The notes under the pieces were generated by a model that ran no database searches, was not told the origin of the DNA, and was given only the letters and a program-made list of their open reading frames with translations. From positions 15,677,001 to 15,741,000 of the forward strand of contig JAUIMM010000016.1 in assembly GCA_031769625.1 (NCBI GenBank): a DNA stretch of 64,000 nucleotides, written 5' to 3'. A program made the translations under genes and the position numbers. This DNA is from Taudactylus pleione. Its lineage: Eukaryota > Chordata > Amphibia > Anura > Myobatrachidae. Position 1 is the stretch's first letter. Each line of letters opens with the position of its first letter. This document shows, piece after piece, positions 20,672-33,420 of this stretch.

Positions 20672-21616
20672 CCGTATATACTCGAGTATAAGTCGACCCG
20701 AATATAAGCCGAGGTACCTACTTTTACCCCAAAAAACTGGGAAAACTTACTGACTCGAGTATAAGCCTAGTGTGGGAAATGGCAGCAGCTGGTAGTGCCC
20801 CCAGTAGTAATTCCCCCTGGTTGTGCCCCCAGTAGTAATCCCTCCTGGTAGTGCCCCCAGTGGTAATCCCCCCTTTCAGTGCCTCCAGTAGTAATCCCCC
20901 CCTGGTAGTACCCCCAGTAGTAATCCCCCCTTTTAGTGCCCCCTGTAGTAATCCCCCACTGGTAGTGCCCCCTGTAGTAATCCTCCCCTGGTAGTTCCCC
21001 CAGTGGTAATCCCCCCTTTTAGTGCCCCCTGTAGTAATCCCCCCTTTTAGTGCCCCCTGTAGTAATCCCCCCTTGGTAGTGCCCCCTGTAGTAATCCCCC
21101 CCTTGTAGTTCCCCCAGTGGTAATCCCCCCTTTTAGTGCCCCCTGTAGTAATCGCCCCCTGATAATGCCCCTTGGTAGTGCCCCCTGTAGTAATCGCCCC
21201 CTGGTAGTGCCCCCTGTAGTCATCACCCCCTGGTAGTGCCCCCTGTAGTCCCCCCCTAGTAGAGAGACGTGAAAAGATTTTAAAAAAAAATGACTTACCT
21301 GAACTCCCGCTCCTGGTCCCGCCGCTGTCCGCTCCTCCGGCCGCTTTGCATGGGAGAGACGTCATCATGACGACGTGTCTCCCATCACCCACTGCGGGAG
21401 CAGCAGCAGCCGCTGAGAGTCTGATAGACTCTCAGCGGCTGCTGATTACACCAAACACGCAGCTGCCAGCTCCGGCGGCTGTGTGTTTGGCAGTGTGTAG
21501 CGCTGACCGAACTCCGTCCGGTCAGCGCTACACTTGACTCGAGTATAAGCCGAGGGGGTACTTCTTCAGCACATTTGTTGTGCTGAAAAACTCGGCTTAT
21601 ACTCGAGTATATACGG
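20672..21616. mobile_element. Non-autonomous element with CCGTATATACTCGAG termini and TA duplication
   Basis: 945 bases with ends CCGTATATACTCGAGTATAAG and its reverse complement, flanked by TA on both sides, as for Tc1/mariner-type or similar transposons. Subterminal sequences repeat the CTCGAGTATAAGCC motif several times. The interior consists of a minisatellite (20800-21260) and a GC-rich domain (21290-21540) that is shared with the hAT-type element at 45923-47420. No transposase is present. Confidence 0.85.
20800..21260. repeat. Minisatellite, about 28-bp unit
   Basis: About 16 tandem copies of a unit like CCCCAGTAGTAATCCCCCC plus TTGGTAGTG. The 222-codon glycine-rich open frame on the minus strand is only a translation of this repeat. 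Confidence 0.9.
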
Positions 21617-21794
21617 TATATGGTTATCCCCGATGGTGATAGCAATATCCAGGCAATGTATAGAACTGTGAATAGTGCTAGTGAATTTAATACCAAATAA
21701 ATAATAAAAACTATCCAAAAAAGATAGAAGATCCTCATTCCAAATAAAAATAAGTAATCAATATAATGACCATATAGGTCCAGTTTTGCACTGA

Positions 21795-22495
21795 GGGTCT
21801 GATTCAGCTTTGGAAATAGAGTGAGATTTAGCACTTAACTGATCATCTTTAGAGTTCACTCTAGCTCCGGCGCCCTGCCTGCCGCCGAAGCTAGAGTGAA
21901 CTCTAAAGATGATCAGAGAGGGCACTTCGAAAAGGGGATGTGGTCATTGAAAAGGGGCATGTCTATAAGACGCATCCCCTTTTCGTCACTCTTGGGGGCA
22001 TGCCCAGCACTTACGGACATGCCGGGCAGCCCCCAAGCTCTGGTGAGAGGTTGGATATATGTCGGGCACATGCGCCCAGCGTCTATTCACTGGCGGTGAC
22101 CAGGTCACCGCACATTTCTCCACCCGCGGGACACTGTGACCAATGAGTGAAGATGGCACCTGCAGGCTGTCTTAGAAGGAGGGCAGGGCACAGCGCACTA
22201 CTAAAAACAACCTAGCAGGAATGCTAATCTTGGTGAAACCATACTGCACTGCAGGTGGGGCAGATTTAAAATGTGCAGAGAGATTTAGATTTGGGAGGGA
22301 AGTGACCAAATTGACATCGAAAGTGCAGTGTAATAATAAAGCTGTGCAGTATTTGTGAGCTACATGCAAAAGCAGTCATTATTTACACTACATGCAAAAA
22401 ACTAGGTATTTACACCCCTTGCATTGCAACATGGTTTGTCCAGGTACACAGTTAAGTGCTAATTCTCACTCTATTCCCAAAGCTGAATCAGGCCC
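21795..22495. mobile_element. MITE with roughly 45-bp GGGCCTGATTCAGCTTTGG terminal repeats
   Basis: 701 bases inside PLE 2. The left terminal repeat (from GGGTCTGATTCAGCTTTGG to GCACTTAACTG) pairs with the right one. A strong inner palindrome at 21838-21915 has arms GATCATCTTTAGAGTTCACT and its complement. The interior is non-coding. Confidence 0.8.
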
Positions 22496-24620
22496 AGAGT
22501 TTGCTCCACCATATGTGCCGAGATCTTCAAACTGGCCCATAAAAAGGTTTGCAAAACTTGTAACAAATTTGGTCCCCATAGCGGTACCTCATGTTTGAAG
22601 AAAATAATGTAAATCAAATATAAAAGAATTATGGTACAATATAAATCAAATCGCTTGCAAAATATTTTTTGTAGCATCTGTTATAGATTTATCATGTGAT
22701 TGATATTGTTTTACCGAATCAATCCCTAATTCAAGTTCTATAATAGAAGAGATTCTACATCACAGTTATAAAATAACTTGGTTTCCACTCCACATATTCT
22801 ATTAATCTTAGAAAATGTGTGGTGTCTTTAATATAAGATTTTAAATTCTTAACATAATTCTGCAAATGACTAATCAACATAAAAAAAAAGATTATTTGTC
22901 ATAGACCCAATACCCAAAATAATCAGCCTGAATTTTTGGCAAATAGTAAAATGTAGGTGTAACCAGTGAGTAGTGTATACAAAATAATAAGTTTTAGATA
23001 TTTCGTCTACCGACAGTGCCTCCCCCAACATACTGTATGTTTACGTTCTTTTTAGAACTGAATAGTAGGGCTCTCTAATAGTTTCATATAGAACAGTCTA
23101 TCATTCAGCTCTCTATAAGCTTCAGTTAGAGAAATCGGATGTATTTAAGATCACAATCCCCCCTTCCCTTTATCTGCCTGTTTTATAGTAATGGCTAGAT
23201 CATCACACAGGCTCATCAGAGCTAATCTTTCCTTCTTATCCAAATTGTTTTTTATGGGATCTTTTTCTGCTCTACTGCACATTACCTTAAACTGTTCCAT
23301 AGTAGTCTTATCGAAACTTTCAATATAGGGTCCCCTATATTGTAGGGGATAAAAATCAGATTTTCTCCTGAATTTATTTGGCCTATCTTCTTTGATGTCA
23401 TATATAAGGTCAGGATTATCATTGTCTATTCACTCTGATGCTAAAGATTGCAACATATTTATTATTTCCTCATCTTTTATTTTTATAAAAGATGATAGTG
23501 GTCAGAGCAAAACAGCACTTTCTACTCAGAGTCATTACAAATTGATTCAAATCAATAAATAGATCAAAAAAATTTGGCTTAGATATTGGAGCAAAATTTA
23601 AACCCTTCTCTAGAAGCCTTTTTACTCTTTTTTCAGTACTTTCTAAGACAAGTTAAATATTCCTTTCCCTCTTAATTTAGGTGTACATTTTTTACTGGAT
23701 TTCCCTCTATTACCTCTTGTTCCCCTTTTTTTTCTTTGTCTTTTTACTGACCAGTTTATTTTTGCTTGATTCCGGTTGGGACAGTTTTGGCATCCGTGAC
23801 TGTCCCCAAAAAATCTTTTAATAGGGGATCCCCAGTGATTATCTGATTCACCCCATCTGTTTACAGTATTGCTTTCCTGCCTCTACCCTCGGTGTGTGCG
23901 GTTTCCTATTGCATCATAATGACTTAACAGTTTATAGCGATTTTTTAAGAAAGGAAGTACGGTTTTATAGGCTCTATCCCTCCTATGATTTACCTCATTT
24001 GTATGATCCCTATTTTTCTAATTATTTTGAGATCCTGTAAGCCTGGTGGTACTGAGGGATTTCTGTTTATCATAAGAGGGGTCTTAAAATCTAGATCCTG
24101 AATTAAGCCTCTTCTTTCTATTAAACAAATGAATTTCACCTTTTTCATAATCATTTTTATATCTACCAAGTTTGAAATTTTTTCTGGAAATCAAACATTT
24201 TTCAAACTCCACCTTTTTATTAACTTTTAAATCTCTTTCTTGAAAATCTGAGTCCCTTGCAAACGATTTTAACAAAGCCTGAACCCTCTCTATTTTCTGT
24301 TGTAATTCTTTAACCCTTAATTCTCTATGCCTAATGAGTAACCTCATTAAATTCTTAGAACAATTGTCCTCTAGGTACCAGAACCTATACTTCTGTAAAG
24401 TTACAGTAGTTGATCCCACCAATGTTTGGTCTCCTCAATACATAAATTCTCTAATTTATTAAATAGTCTGTGCATAACGCTCCTGTTTTCTTTAATTTTT
24501 GTCAACTTGGTAGGTATATTATCTTTCAAATAAAAGGTTTCTCCTCTCAATCCTTTCCATATTTCAATAATGACACTATTGTCCAAAATATATCTTAGAC
24601 CTGCTGCAACCAAATTAGCA

Positions 24621-24686
24621 ATTTACTAAAGACTAGACAAAAAAACAAACCGGAGAAAGGGTGCTGCTCTGACTGGTGGCAATTGT
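24621..24686. other. Junction between inverted PLE 2 copies
   Basis: Short non-matching segment between the 5' end of the minus body and the start of plus-strand homology within the endonuclease region. Confidence 0.5.
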
Positions 24687-26230
24687 TTTAGAATGCGTAT
24701 ATGGTCTGCAATATGTAGGCAGAACTACAAAAACTTTACATGTGAGGTATATGGAACACCAACGAAATATACTTAAAGTCAACAATAACACTCTTTAAAC
24801 ATATTGCAGAATGTAGGGAAGGTTGTCTTGATAGGATTAATAGCAAAGCAATAGAACAAGTTAGAACAATAAGAGGGGGTAAAAGGTTCACTGGACTATA
24901 TAGGAAAGTGGCATTCTGGATTCTGAAAATGCTGGTCCCACAAGGTCTATAGAATTAAATGGTATATAGGAGGATGTAATGTTATATGTAAATGTTTATT
25001 GGTCATATTCATTACATTTGGGTGATATATGAGTTTAATCAAGATTTATAGATAGGTTTACAATAAATAATTCTGGTGGTATATGGTCTTTATAAACAGA
25101 AAAAATATTATTGATATTGTACTGGTGGCAATTCAAAATATTTTAAATATTTTAAATCGTTAAATAATTTTTAACTAATTTTATAATTGTGTCTGGGCAT
25201 ACTTTAGCAGTATATACATTTATGTACAATAGTGGAAATGTTATGTATGTATATATGTGTTATTTTGATATTTGATACAAGTGTAAAGCAAGTGAAAATG
25301 GCCACTGGAATACAAATAAGAATTCAAAATGAGGCTTGGAAGGAGATCTAGTATGGTGGCTGAAATAAATAAAAAATACTTTTTAAAAATAGCTAGTGAA
25401 ATACATGTAATCAATTCATTTTAGAAAAAAAACTTCATTAAAACCGAGGCTTGGTGTGAAAAATATGGCCGCCGGAGCCCGTTAACAGATAGGGCATCCA
25501 AAGAGGCTTGAAATGCACACCAAATGTATTGAGATCGAGGCTTGATGCAAACTAAAGGTGGCCGCCAGAGTCAATAAATTGATGGTATCCAGAGAGAGGC
25601 TTGGAAAGCACGCAGATTGTGGCACGTGCGGGATCCAGCACTAACATCCGGGTTGACCGGACTATAAATATGAGCCCAGGGAATGGTACGTTCTGTCTGA
25701 GGAAACCGCTGATTATCAGAAATAGGCGGAGAAACGAGTTATCCCAGTCTGAGAGCATTGGTGAGCTTTCTTTGGCTGGTCTGCTGTAGAGAGATTGGAA
25801 GGTACCATACTCCATCGAACCCTGTTAACATTATATATGGGGCATTCCTCTATAAAAGTTGCATACTACAAATTACCAGCAGCTCGAGGTAAAAGGAGAT
25901 CGATAGACTGGACTTTGACCAGCATATGTATATAATTTATCTGAAAAACATACTAACAAAAGCTTTTTTGACACGGACTGGACTGTCTCACATTTTGAAG
26001 TAAGCTTACTAACAAACTAATAATATACTAAAAGTTGCTCTCTAATCCTGCAGACAATCAATTACATATGGTGCTATACTGAGTAATATTTATATATATA
26101 TGTGTGTGTTTTAATGTATTGCTGCTAACAATTTATGTAATGTGGTTTGTTTATATATTTTATTGTAAAGAAATATGATGTTAGAATATTGAATAAAACA
26201 CATTATCAACTATTAGTCAAGCAGCGCTTC
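24687..26230 (+). mobile_element. Penelope-like element 2, plus copy (endonuclease tail and terminal region)
   Basis: Starts inside the GIY-YIG region (LEC-like codons then GLQYVGRTTK; CATGTGAGGTATATGGAACACC matches 19925-19950 in reverse). It continues through the 3' untranslated region, matching 18530-18640 in reverse at 25140-25260, and the terminal region at 25290-26230, also found at 8385-9480. It lacks the reverse transcriptase. It joins the minus copy head to head and keeps the empty site of the element at 18895-19767. Confidence 0.8.
25697..25737 (+). ncRNA. Hammerhead-ribozyme-like motif, PLE family 2
   Basis: CTGAGGA, then a stem CCGC/GCGG enclosing TGATTATCAGAAATAG, then a GAAACG box. 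The first box fits CUGANGA. Stems I and III and the cleavage triplet were not resolved. Confidence 0.4.
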
Positions 26231-26245
26231 CTAGATTAAGGGACA

Positions 26246-26799
26246 TGGGACCTCATTCAGAGGCGGTCGTTAGTTGCAAGCAGTCGCACTGAATCAGGGC
26301 GGCCGCTTGCATCCTGAACAACCGCCTCCTTGTCGATCGCTAAGCTGTGGGTTAACACCCACAGCTCTAGCAACCAACATGGGTGATGGTCGCGATGGTC
26401 AAGACCATCGCGACCATCGGGCTTACGACCAAACCATAAGGTTGGGTCTGGGCACTCGTAAGCCCCAGGGAGCTTCCTGCTCTAATCGAGCAGGAAGCTC
26501 CCCACTGACATCAGCAATGATGTCAGTGGGGCCACCCCCAAACGGCAAGCGTTCCGGCGGGAACGCCTCAGTTTGGGCAGGCATGCCCCCTGCCCATATC
26601 CCAAATGGGGTGAGCTGTCACTCACCATCGACAGCTCGCCCTGTCTGCTGCAAGACCCCTAGCGACAGAGTGTCTGTCGCTAGCCGGGTCTTGCGCATGT
26701 GCACGACGGAGCCGGCTCCATCGTGCGCATGCCTAGTGGGGCAACATCGAGTCGGTTGCAAGTTCTCAGCGCTTGCGACAGACTCTGAATGACCCCCAT
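26246..26799. mobile_element. Multi-hairpin element, copy A
   Basis: The termini ATGGGACCTCATTCAGAG and the complement of AATGGGGGTCATTCAGAG enclose about ten successive palindromes. Examples are AGCTGTGGGTTAACACCCACAG; GATGGTCGCGATGGTC with GACCATCGCGACCATC; GGGAGCTTCCTGCTC with GAGCAGGAAGCTCCC (26468-26502); CCCACTGACATC with GATGTCAGTGGGG; and a long stem around CTAGCGACAGAG at 26650-26693. The order is the same as in copies B (36669-37153) and C (38905-39443). It is non-coding; the 172-codon frame is fortuitous. Confidence 0.8.
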
Positions 26800-29175
26800 T
26801 GTTCTTATATACAGGTAGCTTTTGTTTTGTTTTTTGAGAGGTTAGCAATTTCCACAGTGGGAGCTGCTCAACTAATCAAACTATTGCCATCAGGTCAGAC
26901 CAGCGCCCTTCCTTTGGTTTGTATTTTGCTTATCTTCAATAAATCATCCCCACTGTTTAAGTAACTGGAATGTGCATAGGTTGAGTCATCCACTGGATGT
27001 GTGTCCAACTACTCTGCAACATCAACACATGTATGCATCATGCTTGCTGACATTCTGAAGGCAAGTGAGGGGGGGTGCGCGTTATAGACGGGCGTGGTGG
27101 GGCCATTACCCGGCATTAGAGACGGAGCTCGTTGGTCATCATGGCCCTGCCCCGTTACACAATGCCAAGATTACCAGCATTGTGAAGCAGGGGGCGGGCC
27201 ATGATGCTAATCAGCGCAAAGCAAATCGCATTATCGACCCCTGCTGCAGAGGTGTGCGTGGGGGTGGTTGCCTGCTATTCCTGGTGGCCATGAGTGCCAT
27301 ACGATCTCCAAAAAGAACAAGCTGCCACACATATTGGTAATAAAGGGTAATACCACAACTTGCATCCTCTCTTACCTAGTACTGTAGGCTATGTTATGGA
27401 TACAGTATGTGTGTTAACTATATGTAAGCATGGTGATTTAGATTCTTCTATGTTGCCAGGTGGGTTCTATAGGTGCCACTAGATTTTACCCCAGAAAAAA
27501 AGAATCACCTTCAACTGAGCTGATCAGGGTACCCTCCTGTCACCAAAAGACACCCTGAGAATTTGCGCCAGCCACTAGCCAAAGAAATTGCAGGACTACT
27601 TTGGTTAGCAGTTGGTCATGAAGTATCGTTTATTTGTGGAACTATTTTCCACAAAGTTTGTTCAATTAATTCTGGGAATTGACCTGGACGTAAGTGAATA
27701 TTGCTTTATGGTCAAATAAGTATGTTCCCATAGTTCTTTTCTAACTTTATCCATACTTCCCGGAGCCCATCTTTGCAGGGTGCTTGCTTCTAAGAGAGTA
27801 CTTGGGATAGGTTCATTGGCTGCAGTCCACTATGCAGGTACCCAATCCAGCAGAAACATGTTATGTAAAGACCAGCCTCAGCATGACCACACCGTACCAG
27901 TCTGGGCTTAAAAAGATGGAGCACAATCCCAGTCCCCATTCTACTTTTTACAGGCTAACTAGAAGTCACGACTCTCATTGCAGTGGTCCAAGATTGTGTA
28001 CTGTGAATATTGAAGTCTCCGCGGTCTTTAGTTCTCTGTGTACCTGACAAAAAAGCAGGAGGACATTAAATTTGGTCTCTGCCCAGCTGCAGAGGAGTGA
28101 AGACATCGTGGCTCAGAGGGCAAGTTAATGTTAAGCAATAGGGTCCGTGTGCAGTGAACCCCGTGGCTTCTGGTGATTGCGGAGTATTCCTATATGCTTT
28201 GTAAATCTTTCCTGTCATTTACCTAAGTGATTCCAAACTCAGAGGTATTGGGTACTCTCAGGCATCACATGGCATCTTCAAGTGTTCACCCAGCCCCGAA
28301 AGGACACAAGGAGCTATAAAGAAGCTTAGTAGTCCCACAGTGATGACAAAAGAATGGAATAAATCTTGCAGTTGCTGTAAGTGCCTGTGTGTCTGTTATG
28401 GAATTATTTTAGCTTAGAATATAAACTACCACATTTCTAAATTACTGGGTTTTAAAAAAGTGCCCTTTTATTCCATACCATTGCCTACCTTTTGAATTTT
28501 TTTTTTATTTGAAAGGTTACAGTATCAAGATGTTTATAAAATATCCAGTTATGATTGATTATTAGACAGATTAACAAGAGAAAATTATACTTGTCATTGC
28601 ATTTTACTTCGTCTTTTTTATACAAGTTATGAAAAATGCAACACCTTGGGTGAGAGACTTGACGGCTGCACTCTGGAGGCACTTTATCAGACAAACAGAT
28701 TTTGCAAATTGTGACATAAATGGTTAGTTTTCTTATCGAAATGACAACAACTTAGGACCAATTTTTCTTTTAAAGTCTTATAAAAACGGCTAAAGTGACC
28801 TCTAAACAGAATTATCTTACCACAGAATACTGGCCTGCAATAAATCATTTTTAAAATGCGATAAAGAGTATTTAAAATAACAGTACAATATAAAAAAAAA
28901 AAAAAATTAAAAACAGGGAATGTATTTTTCACATACTGGTTTCAATGTGATACACAAAATTTTCATGTACATTACCATGCATCGGTATAAAACATGTTAG
29001 CCTTTAACCAGGAATGGGAGGGGGACAGTTCCAAGGATCAGAAACTGGAGAAACACCTTGAAATAGGCTTGAAACGGCAAATGCTGTAGGCGCACTTGCA
29101 CAATAAAGCACTTTAATATACAACAGTACCCCAGCCTTGGTTGCCGACACCATGCTGCTTATCGAAGTGTTATGC
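26800..29175. other. Intergenic stretch with one hairpin
   Basis: An imperfect hairpin at about 27135-27212 pairs TCATCATGGCC with GGCCATGATG and TTACACAATG with CATTGTGAAG, and may belong to a decayed MITE; a related segment lies at 31140-31265. The remainder has short frames without recognisable domains. Confidence 0.5.
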
Positions 29176-29325
29176 AGGAATGTATTAATCTTGTATCTGT
29201 CCCGCACTGTTTGTACTGTTAACTGTTTTCTTGTGTGCTCATTTGTTTATGTACTGTGTAAGGCGCTGCGGAACCCTTGTGGTGCCATATAAATAAAGGA
29301 TAATAATAATAGTAATAATAATAGT
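29176..29325 (+). mobile_element. L2-type LINE (or dependent SINE) 3' tail
   Basis: Runs from TTGTATCTGTCCCGCACTG through GGCGCTGCGGAACCCTTGT and GCCATATAAATAAAGGA into an ATA/ATAATA microsatellite. The stem-like tail with AAATAAA and a short tandem repeat end is the usual 3' end of L2-clade LINEs in amphibians. No coding part is attached, so it is 5'-truncated or a SINE using that tail. Confidence 0.7.
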
Positions 29326-30508
29326 GTGTATTTTGCAGTTATTTTAGTTCGTAAATAAGAATTATTGTGAAACTCTTTATTTTCTTCATAGTAGTTGAAA
29401 AATAGTTTGTTCTATAACCACAACATGTGAAAGGCTTGATCTCCCATAACAGACAACAGAAAACTAGAATATGTGGAACAACTGACTATAGATGTGTCCT
29501 CATACATCTAGCCTCAATGTAGTGCAAAATGCCTGGTGCAAGTGAGCCGCCAAGTTCTGTGCGATTCTGCTGGCGCCCGATGTCTTTTTTTTTTAATGAA
29601 AATGTGGATTAGTCACAAAGCAATGTACTAAGACACACATATATTGTGATAACTTGGGGTAATTAGCTGCTAGATGGGTGTCAGTGGTGCAGTGTCTAAG
29701 GTGCTCAATCAGGGTCCACACACCTTTTCAGTTATAAATAAAAGTGCTTTACTGTCAGCACTGACTCACTTCTTTGCCCCTGACTACAGTAGGCATCTCT
29801 CACAGGAAGGCAGTCTCTCACAGGAATCAATATTGGCCTCCTAGCCTTTACACAGTCTTTCTTGTCGTCCTCCCTGCCTTCTGCAGGTCTGGACTCAGGC
29901 CCCCTGGCCCCCAATGGCCTGGCTTAGCCTCACTGGGCTCTCTGTCTACCACAGTCCCACTTAGACTGTCTCCAACAGCAACCTGACTGGTCTGCCTTCT
30001 CCTCAGCACACACCTGGACTCTCTCCACAAGGCAGCCCCTCTGCATTTTCCCACAATACTTTTCTTCTTTGTGTGGGCGGATCTCTCCTGCCCCACACAG
30101 AATCTGCTGCTCACCAGTGCCACCTCTAGTGATTCTGTCACAATATATATATATTATACTTTGCTATAATGGAGTGCGGATCTATCTTTCTCCATGTCTC
30201 AATATGTTGAGCTGGAAAAGAGACACTATTTATAATATATTATACACATATACACACACATATTATTACTGCAGTGTAGACATATATTAATAAAAACAAA
30301 TATACATACACAAGAGCCTGTTTGCACTGTTGCACTGGATTGCAGGTGCTACTAACGCACAGTAGTCTGTTTGCAGGTTGCTTGTACTGCACTGGATTGC
30401 AGTTGTTAGTTATGGTATGCTGGGACAAAAGCTATATATATATTTTTACTGATTCATACAGTACGAAACATGCATTAAAAGTCTATATCAATAATAGTAA
30501 TAATAATT
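29326..30508. other. Intergenic stretch, AT-rich with short TA runs
   Basis: A TA-rich run near 30143-30160 and CA/TA-rich sequence near 30240-30310. No gene or clear element was recognised. Confidence 0.55.
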
Positions 30509-30701
30509 GGGGCTTATGGGGCGTAAGCTTGTGCCACTGAGGGAATTCATGTGAGTGGGCCCGTATTTTTAAAGCAGCAATCGTTTTAAAGGCAAAACTA
30601 ACTTTGTTTGGCCTTTAAAATGATTGCTGCTTGAAAAATAAGGGGGAACACTCCAGGAATTCCCACAGCGGCACAAGCTTGCACCCTATTACATAAGCCC
30701 C
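30509..30701. mobile_element. Foldback MITE, GGGGCTTATG termini
   Basis: A 193-base imperfect palindrome. The tips are GGGGCTTATG and CATAAGCCCC. Inner arms pair GTAAGCTTGTGCC with GGCACAAGCTTGC, and AAGCAGCAATCGTTTTAAAGGC with its near complement. It is non-coding. Confidence 0.8.
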
Positions 30702-32455
30702 CTCATATTCTTTTAAACACCATCTAAGGCTACCTGTGATACATGTGTAAGCACTTTTTTTTAATTGTCATTACGTCAGTGTGCAGACTGACAATGCCGC
30801 TTCACAAGCTAGACACACCTATTCGTTATCGGATAATGATATGGGTTCTAGTATTGCACTTCAATATTACTTTATGCACCTGCCATTCAAAATCTAATTT
30901 ACTAGATATATGCAGGGCCTAACTAATTATGCAAGGCTAGCTATAGTCCAGACTCCAGAATAATATCCAGATATGTACATAAGGAAATGTGGGGTTGATT
31001 GATGGCCCAATAGGGCATAGAGGGTGAAATTACTTTAAATTGATCACATATAGTCACAGAGGGCAAAATGCCACCCGCAAAGGTGCAAAAGTCACCCGGC
31101 CACGGCAATCTATTTTCCCAGTGAAGTGGGTAGCACAGGCAGTCGATGGCGTGATTTGTGCTGAATTGAGTCATCGTGGCTCTGACCCCCCTCCACAATG
31201 CCGGTAATAGCCGCAATAGCACTGCATAGCGGGGAACGGAACTACAATGATGCAATTGGGTCATCATGCCCTCCTTAGCCAAGCCCTTCTCATCTCCACC
31301 CCCAGATCCACCCACCTCCGACGATGCCCCACCTCCCGCAGTGTAGACCTGGTTGCCTCCTCCCGGTGGAGGCTGTCAAAAAGGTTTGCCATTATGTACC
31401 TAGGTCCAAGTCCCAATGATTCTTGCAACCCAATAGGGAGTGTATTTACATTTATATACACAACAGCACTGCAATTTAAAAGAGGACTACACCATTGACT
31501 CTGTTGGAACGAAAAGTAGTAACGTGTAACAGCCTTTCTTAAAAAGGTCCAAAAAGGCCTCATCTGCTTTTTTTTAAAGACATAACAGAATAATACATTT
31601 GGATTAGGTTGGTGAACCAAAAGAACATATATGAGTTTATCTTTCTTATTACTATTGCTTGATCTGCACACAGGCTTCTGTGATACGCAAAATGTACTCA
31701 GCATTATGGATTTTATTATACAGTTTATATATATTTTTATGTCCTTGCAATAAAGGTTAGATAACTAACCTCACATGTACTTTTTTGGGCAGATCTACAA
31801 ATGACTAGAACTCATTTAGGGTCATGCCTTTGTTTAACCTGCAGCAAAAATTACTCTGCCTTTTAGACAGACTGGCTATTAATCATACTTGCCTCTGGGA
31901 TTTTTCGGTTTAAATATTCAAGTAATTGCTTCATAACTAAAAAAAAATACCACAATGACATTGATTAGCTGCTACCACCATCTTCAGAACAGCCAATATT
32001 ATCTGAAATAGATGGATCTGATCCTCATATGAGCATTTATCTAGATTACATGTCTTTGTGTTCTTTGTTATGCTAATTTGTTTGATCACAGAAAGTGTTT
32101 TCTTTATTTTGGGTGACAGACAAATTTAAATCAGCACCCAAGATTAGAGTTAAAGTGGACATGTCAGCCTGCTCTCAGATTTCTAATTTAATTGTGAATT
32201 AAAAAACACACCCCGACATTTGTTCCAATAATGGTTTATGACGTGCCTTTCCTAGCTATATCTTACATCCCCCCTTTCTTTTAGCTGGCAGCCGCTATCT
32301 AATAGTACAAACTCATAGACGGTATCCTTGTATATTAATTTTGTTCACAAGGTGTCGTACTAAGGTGAGGTGGGCCGGTTCCTCCTGTGTAGGAAGGGGT
32401 GCCATTGGCAGGATTCCCAGTGGAGCAACCGGGAGGGATCTAGTTTATATCCCAG
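30702..32455. other. Intergenic stretch
   Basis: The stretch 31075-31265 is locally GC-rich, with segments (GGGTCATCATGCCC) resembling 27135-27212, probably a decayed MITE. No coding signal is recognised. Confidence 0.5.
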
Positions 32456-32459
32456 CTGT

Positions 32460-32694
32460 CAGGATGGCGGCGCCGGAATCCCGACACCAGTCAGAAACCC
32501 GGCGCCAGCATCCCGACGGTAAGCATTGAGGTTAGGGTTCGGCACTAGTGGGAGGAGGGTTAGGGAAAGGCTGGCTGGCTTAAGTTTAGGGGTAGGGTTT
32601 CTTAGGGTTAGCATACCAACAACTGTCAGTAAGTATCCAGTGAGGATGCCGGCATCTGGATTTTAACCGCCGTCATCCTGGGCGCCGCCATCCT
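32460..32694. mobile_element. MITE with AGGATGGCGGCGCC termini and TTAGGG-like core
   Basis: Both ends read AGGATGGCGGCGCC in inverted orientation. Between them lie several GGTTAGGG-type words and the family words ATCCCGAC and GATGCCGGCAT also seen at 17940 and 58660. It is non-coding. Confidence 0.75.
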
Positions 32695-32965
32695 GTACCC
32701 AACCCGGCCGGGACACCAGCACACAGTCCTGTCCAACTCCGACACAGTGACTGTGCAGTTACCCCGAATGTGAACTCTGTCTATTGAACTATGGGAGTCT
32801 GGTGACGAGGCTACAGTCTGACACAGACAGTCAATACGGGACACAGTGGGGAGTGGACGTCATGACATCAACACGCTGCCTCTCAGCGCTGTGGGAGTGA
32901 CTGAGTACTGTGGGAGCTGATGAGGGGACTCTGCACCATATGCAATATGCATGAAGAACACAGAG

Positions 32966-33420
32966 TAGGGATGGACATCGGAAGCCCTGCCGAACTTCCG
33001 ACATCACGATGCGATGGCAACTAGTCATCGAATCGCAACCATTAAATAGTATAACCACGCAATGGTTATACTCGCAGGGCAAAAAGGGGGTGGGGCCTAT
33101 GTGGAAGGGTGCAGAGCCTCACTGCTCTCCCTGTCCATATCATTGTGGAGGCGTGCCCAATCTCTGAGATGCTGGGCTGCCCCCAGGCTCCCCCCTACAC
33201 TAAGAATAGATGCTGTGCGCATGCTCACAGCTTTTATTCTCCTGTTGCTCACCCGCTGCTCTGCTATGTGTGTGCTCCCCCCACAGCCAGCGGATGGGCA
33301 TCAGAATGCTGCATCCGATGGCTAGCAACCATCAAATTCCCAGTATTCGATGAAAAAGTACTTCCATCGAATAGGAAACATTGATGATTGCTAACCATTG
33401 GTTTTCTATGTCCATCCCTA
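32966..33420. mobile_element. MITE with TAGGGATGGACAT termini
   Basis: The ends TAGGGATGGACAT and ATGTCCATCCCTA are inverted repeats. The interior of about 430 bases is non-coding. Subterminal segments around ATCGAATGC-type words pair loosely. The outermost TA may be a target duplication. Confidence 0.75.

Larger units (their letters stand above)
18450..24620 (-). pseudogene. Penelope-like element 2, minus copy, with three nested insertions
   Basis: A decayed PLE body read on the minus strand. The N-terminal part at 24613-24084 encodes a coiled-coil-rich stretch (ELQQKIERVQALLKSF) ending in YKNDYEKGEIHLF, a conserved PLE upstream motif. At about 22590-22480 the frame reads GTAMGTKFVTSFANLFMGQF, the RT motif before the catalytic loop. 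About 21750 reads YID followed by Tyr instead of Asp, so motif C is damaged. GIY-YIG endonuclease sequence is at 20087-19896 (ECGCGLQYVGRTTRTLHVRH). Three DNA elements interrupt it, at 21795-22495, 20672-21616 and 18895-19767. Without them the copy would be about 3.6 kb. It is not functional. Confidence 0.85.

Noticed and set aside
20724..21392. A 222-codon glycine-rich open frame on the minus strand
   Set aside because: It is a translation of the minisatellite at 20800-21260, with repeated GGTT/GALK-type words and no domain.
26274..26792. A 172-codon frame in multi-hairpin copy A
   Set aside because: The sequence is a chain of palindromes, the frame is not kept in copies B and C, and there is no domain.
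29050..29085. Possible hammerhead-like core (CTTGAAATAGGCTTGAAACGG)
   Set aside because: The stem is too short and the first box does not fit; no PLE sequence is attached. Written as CTTGAAATAGG and CTTGAAACGG for reference.
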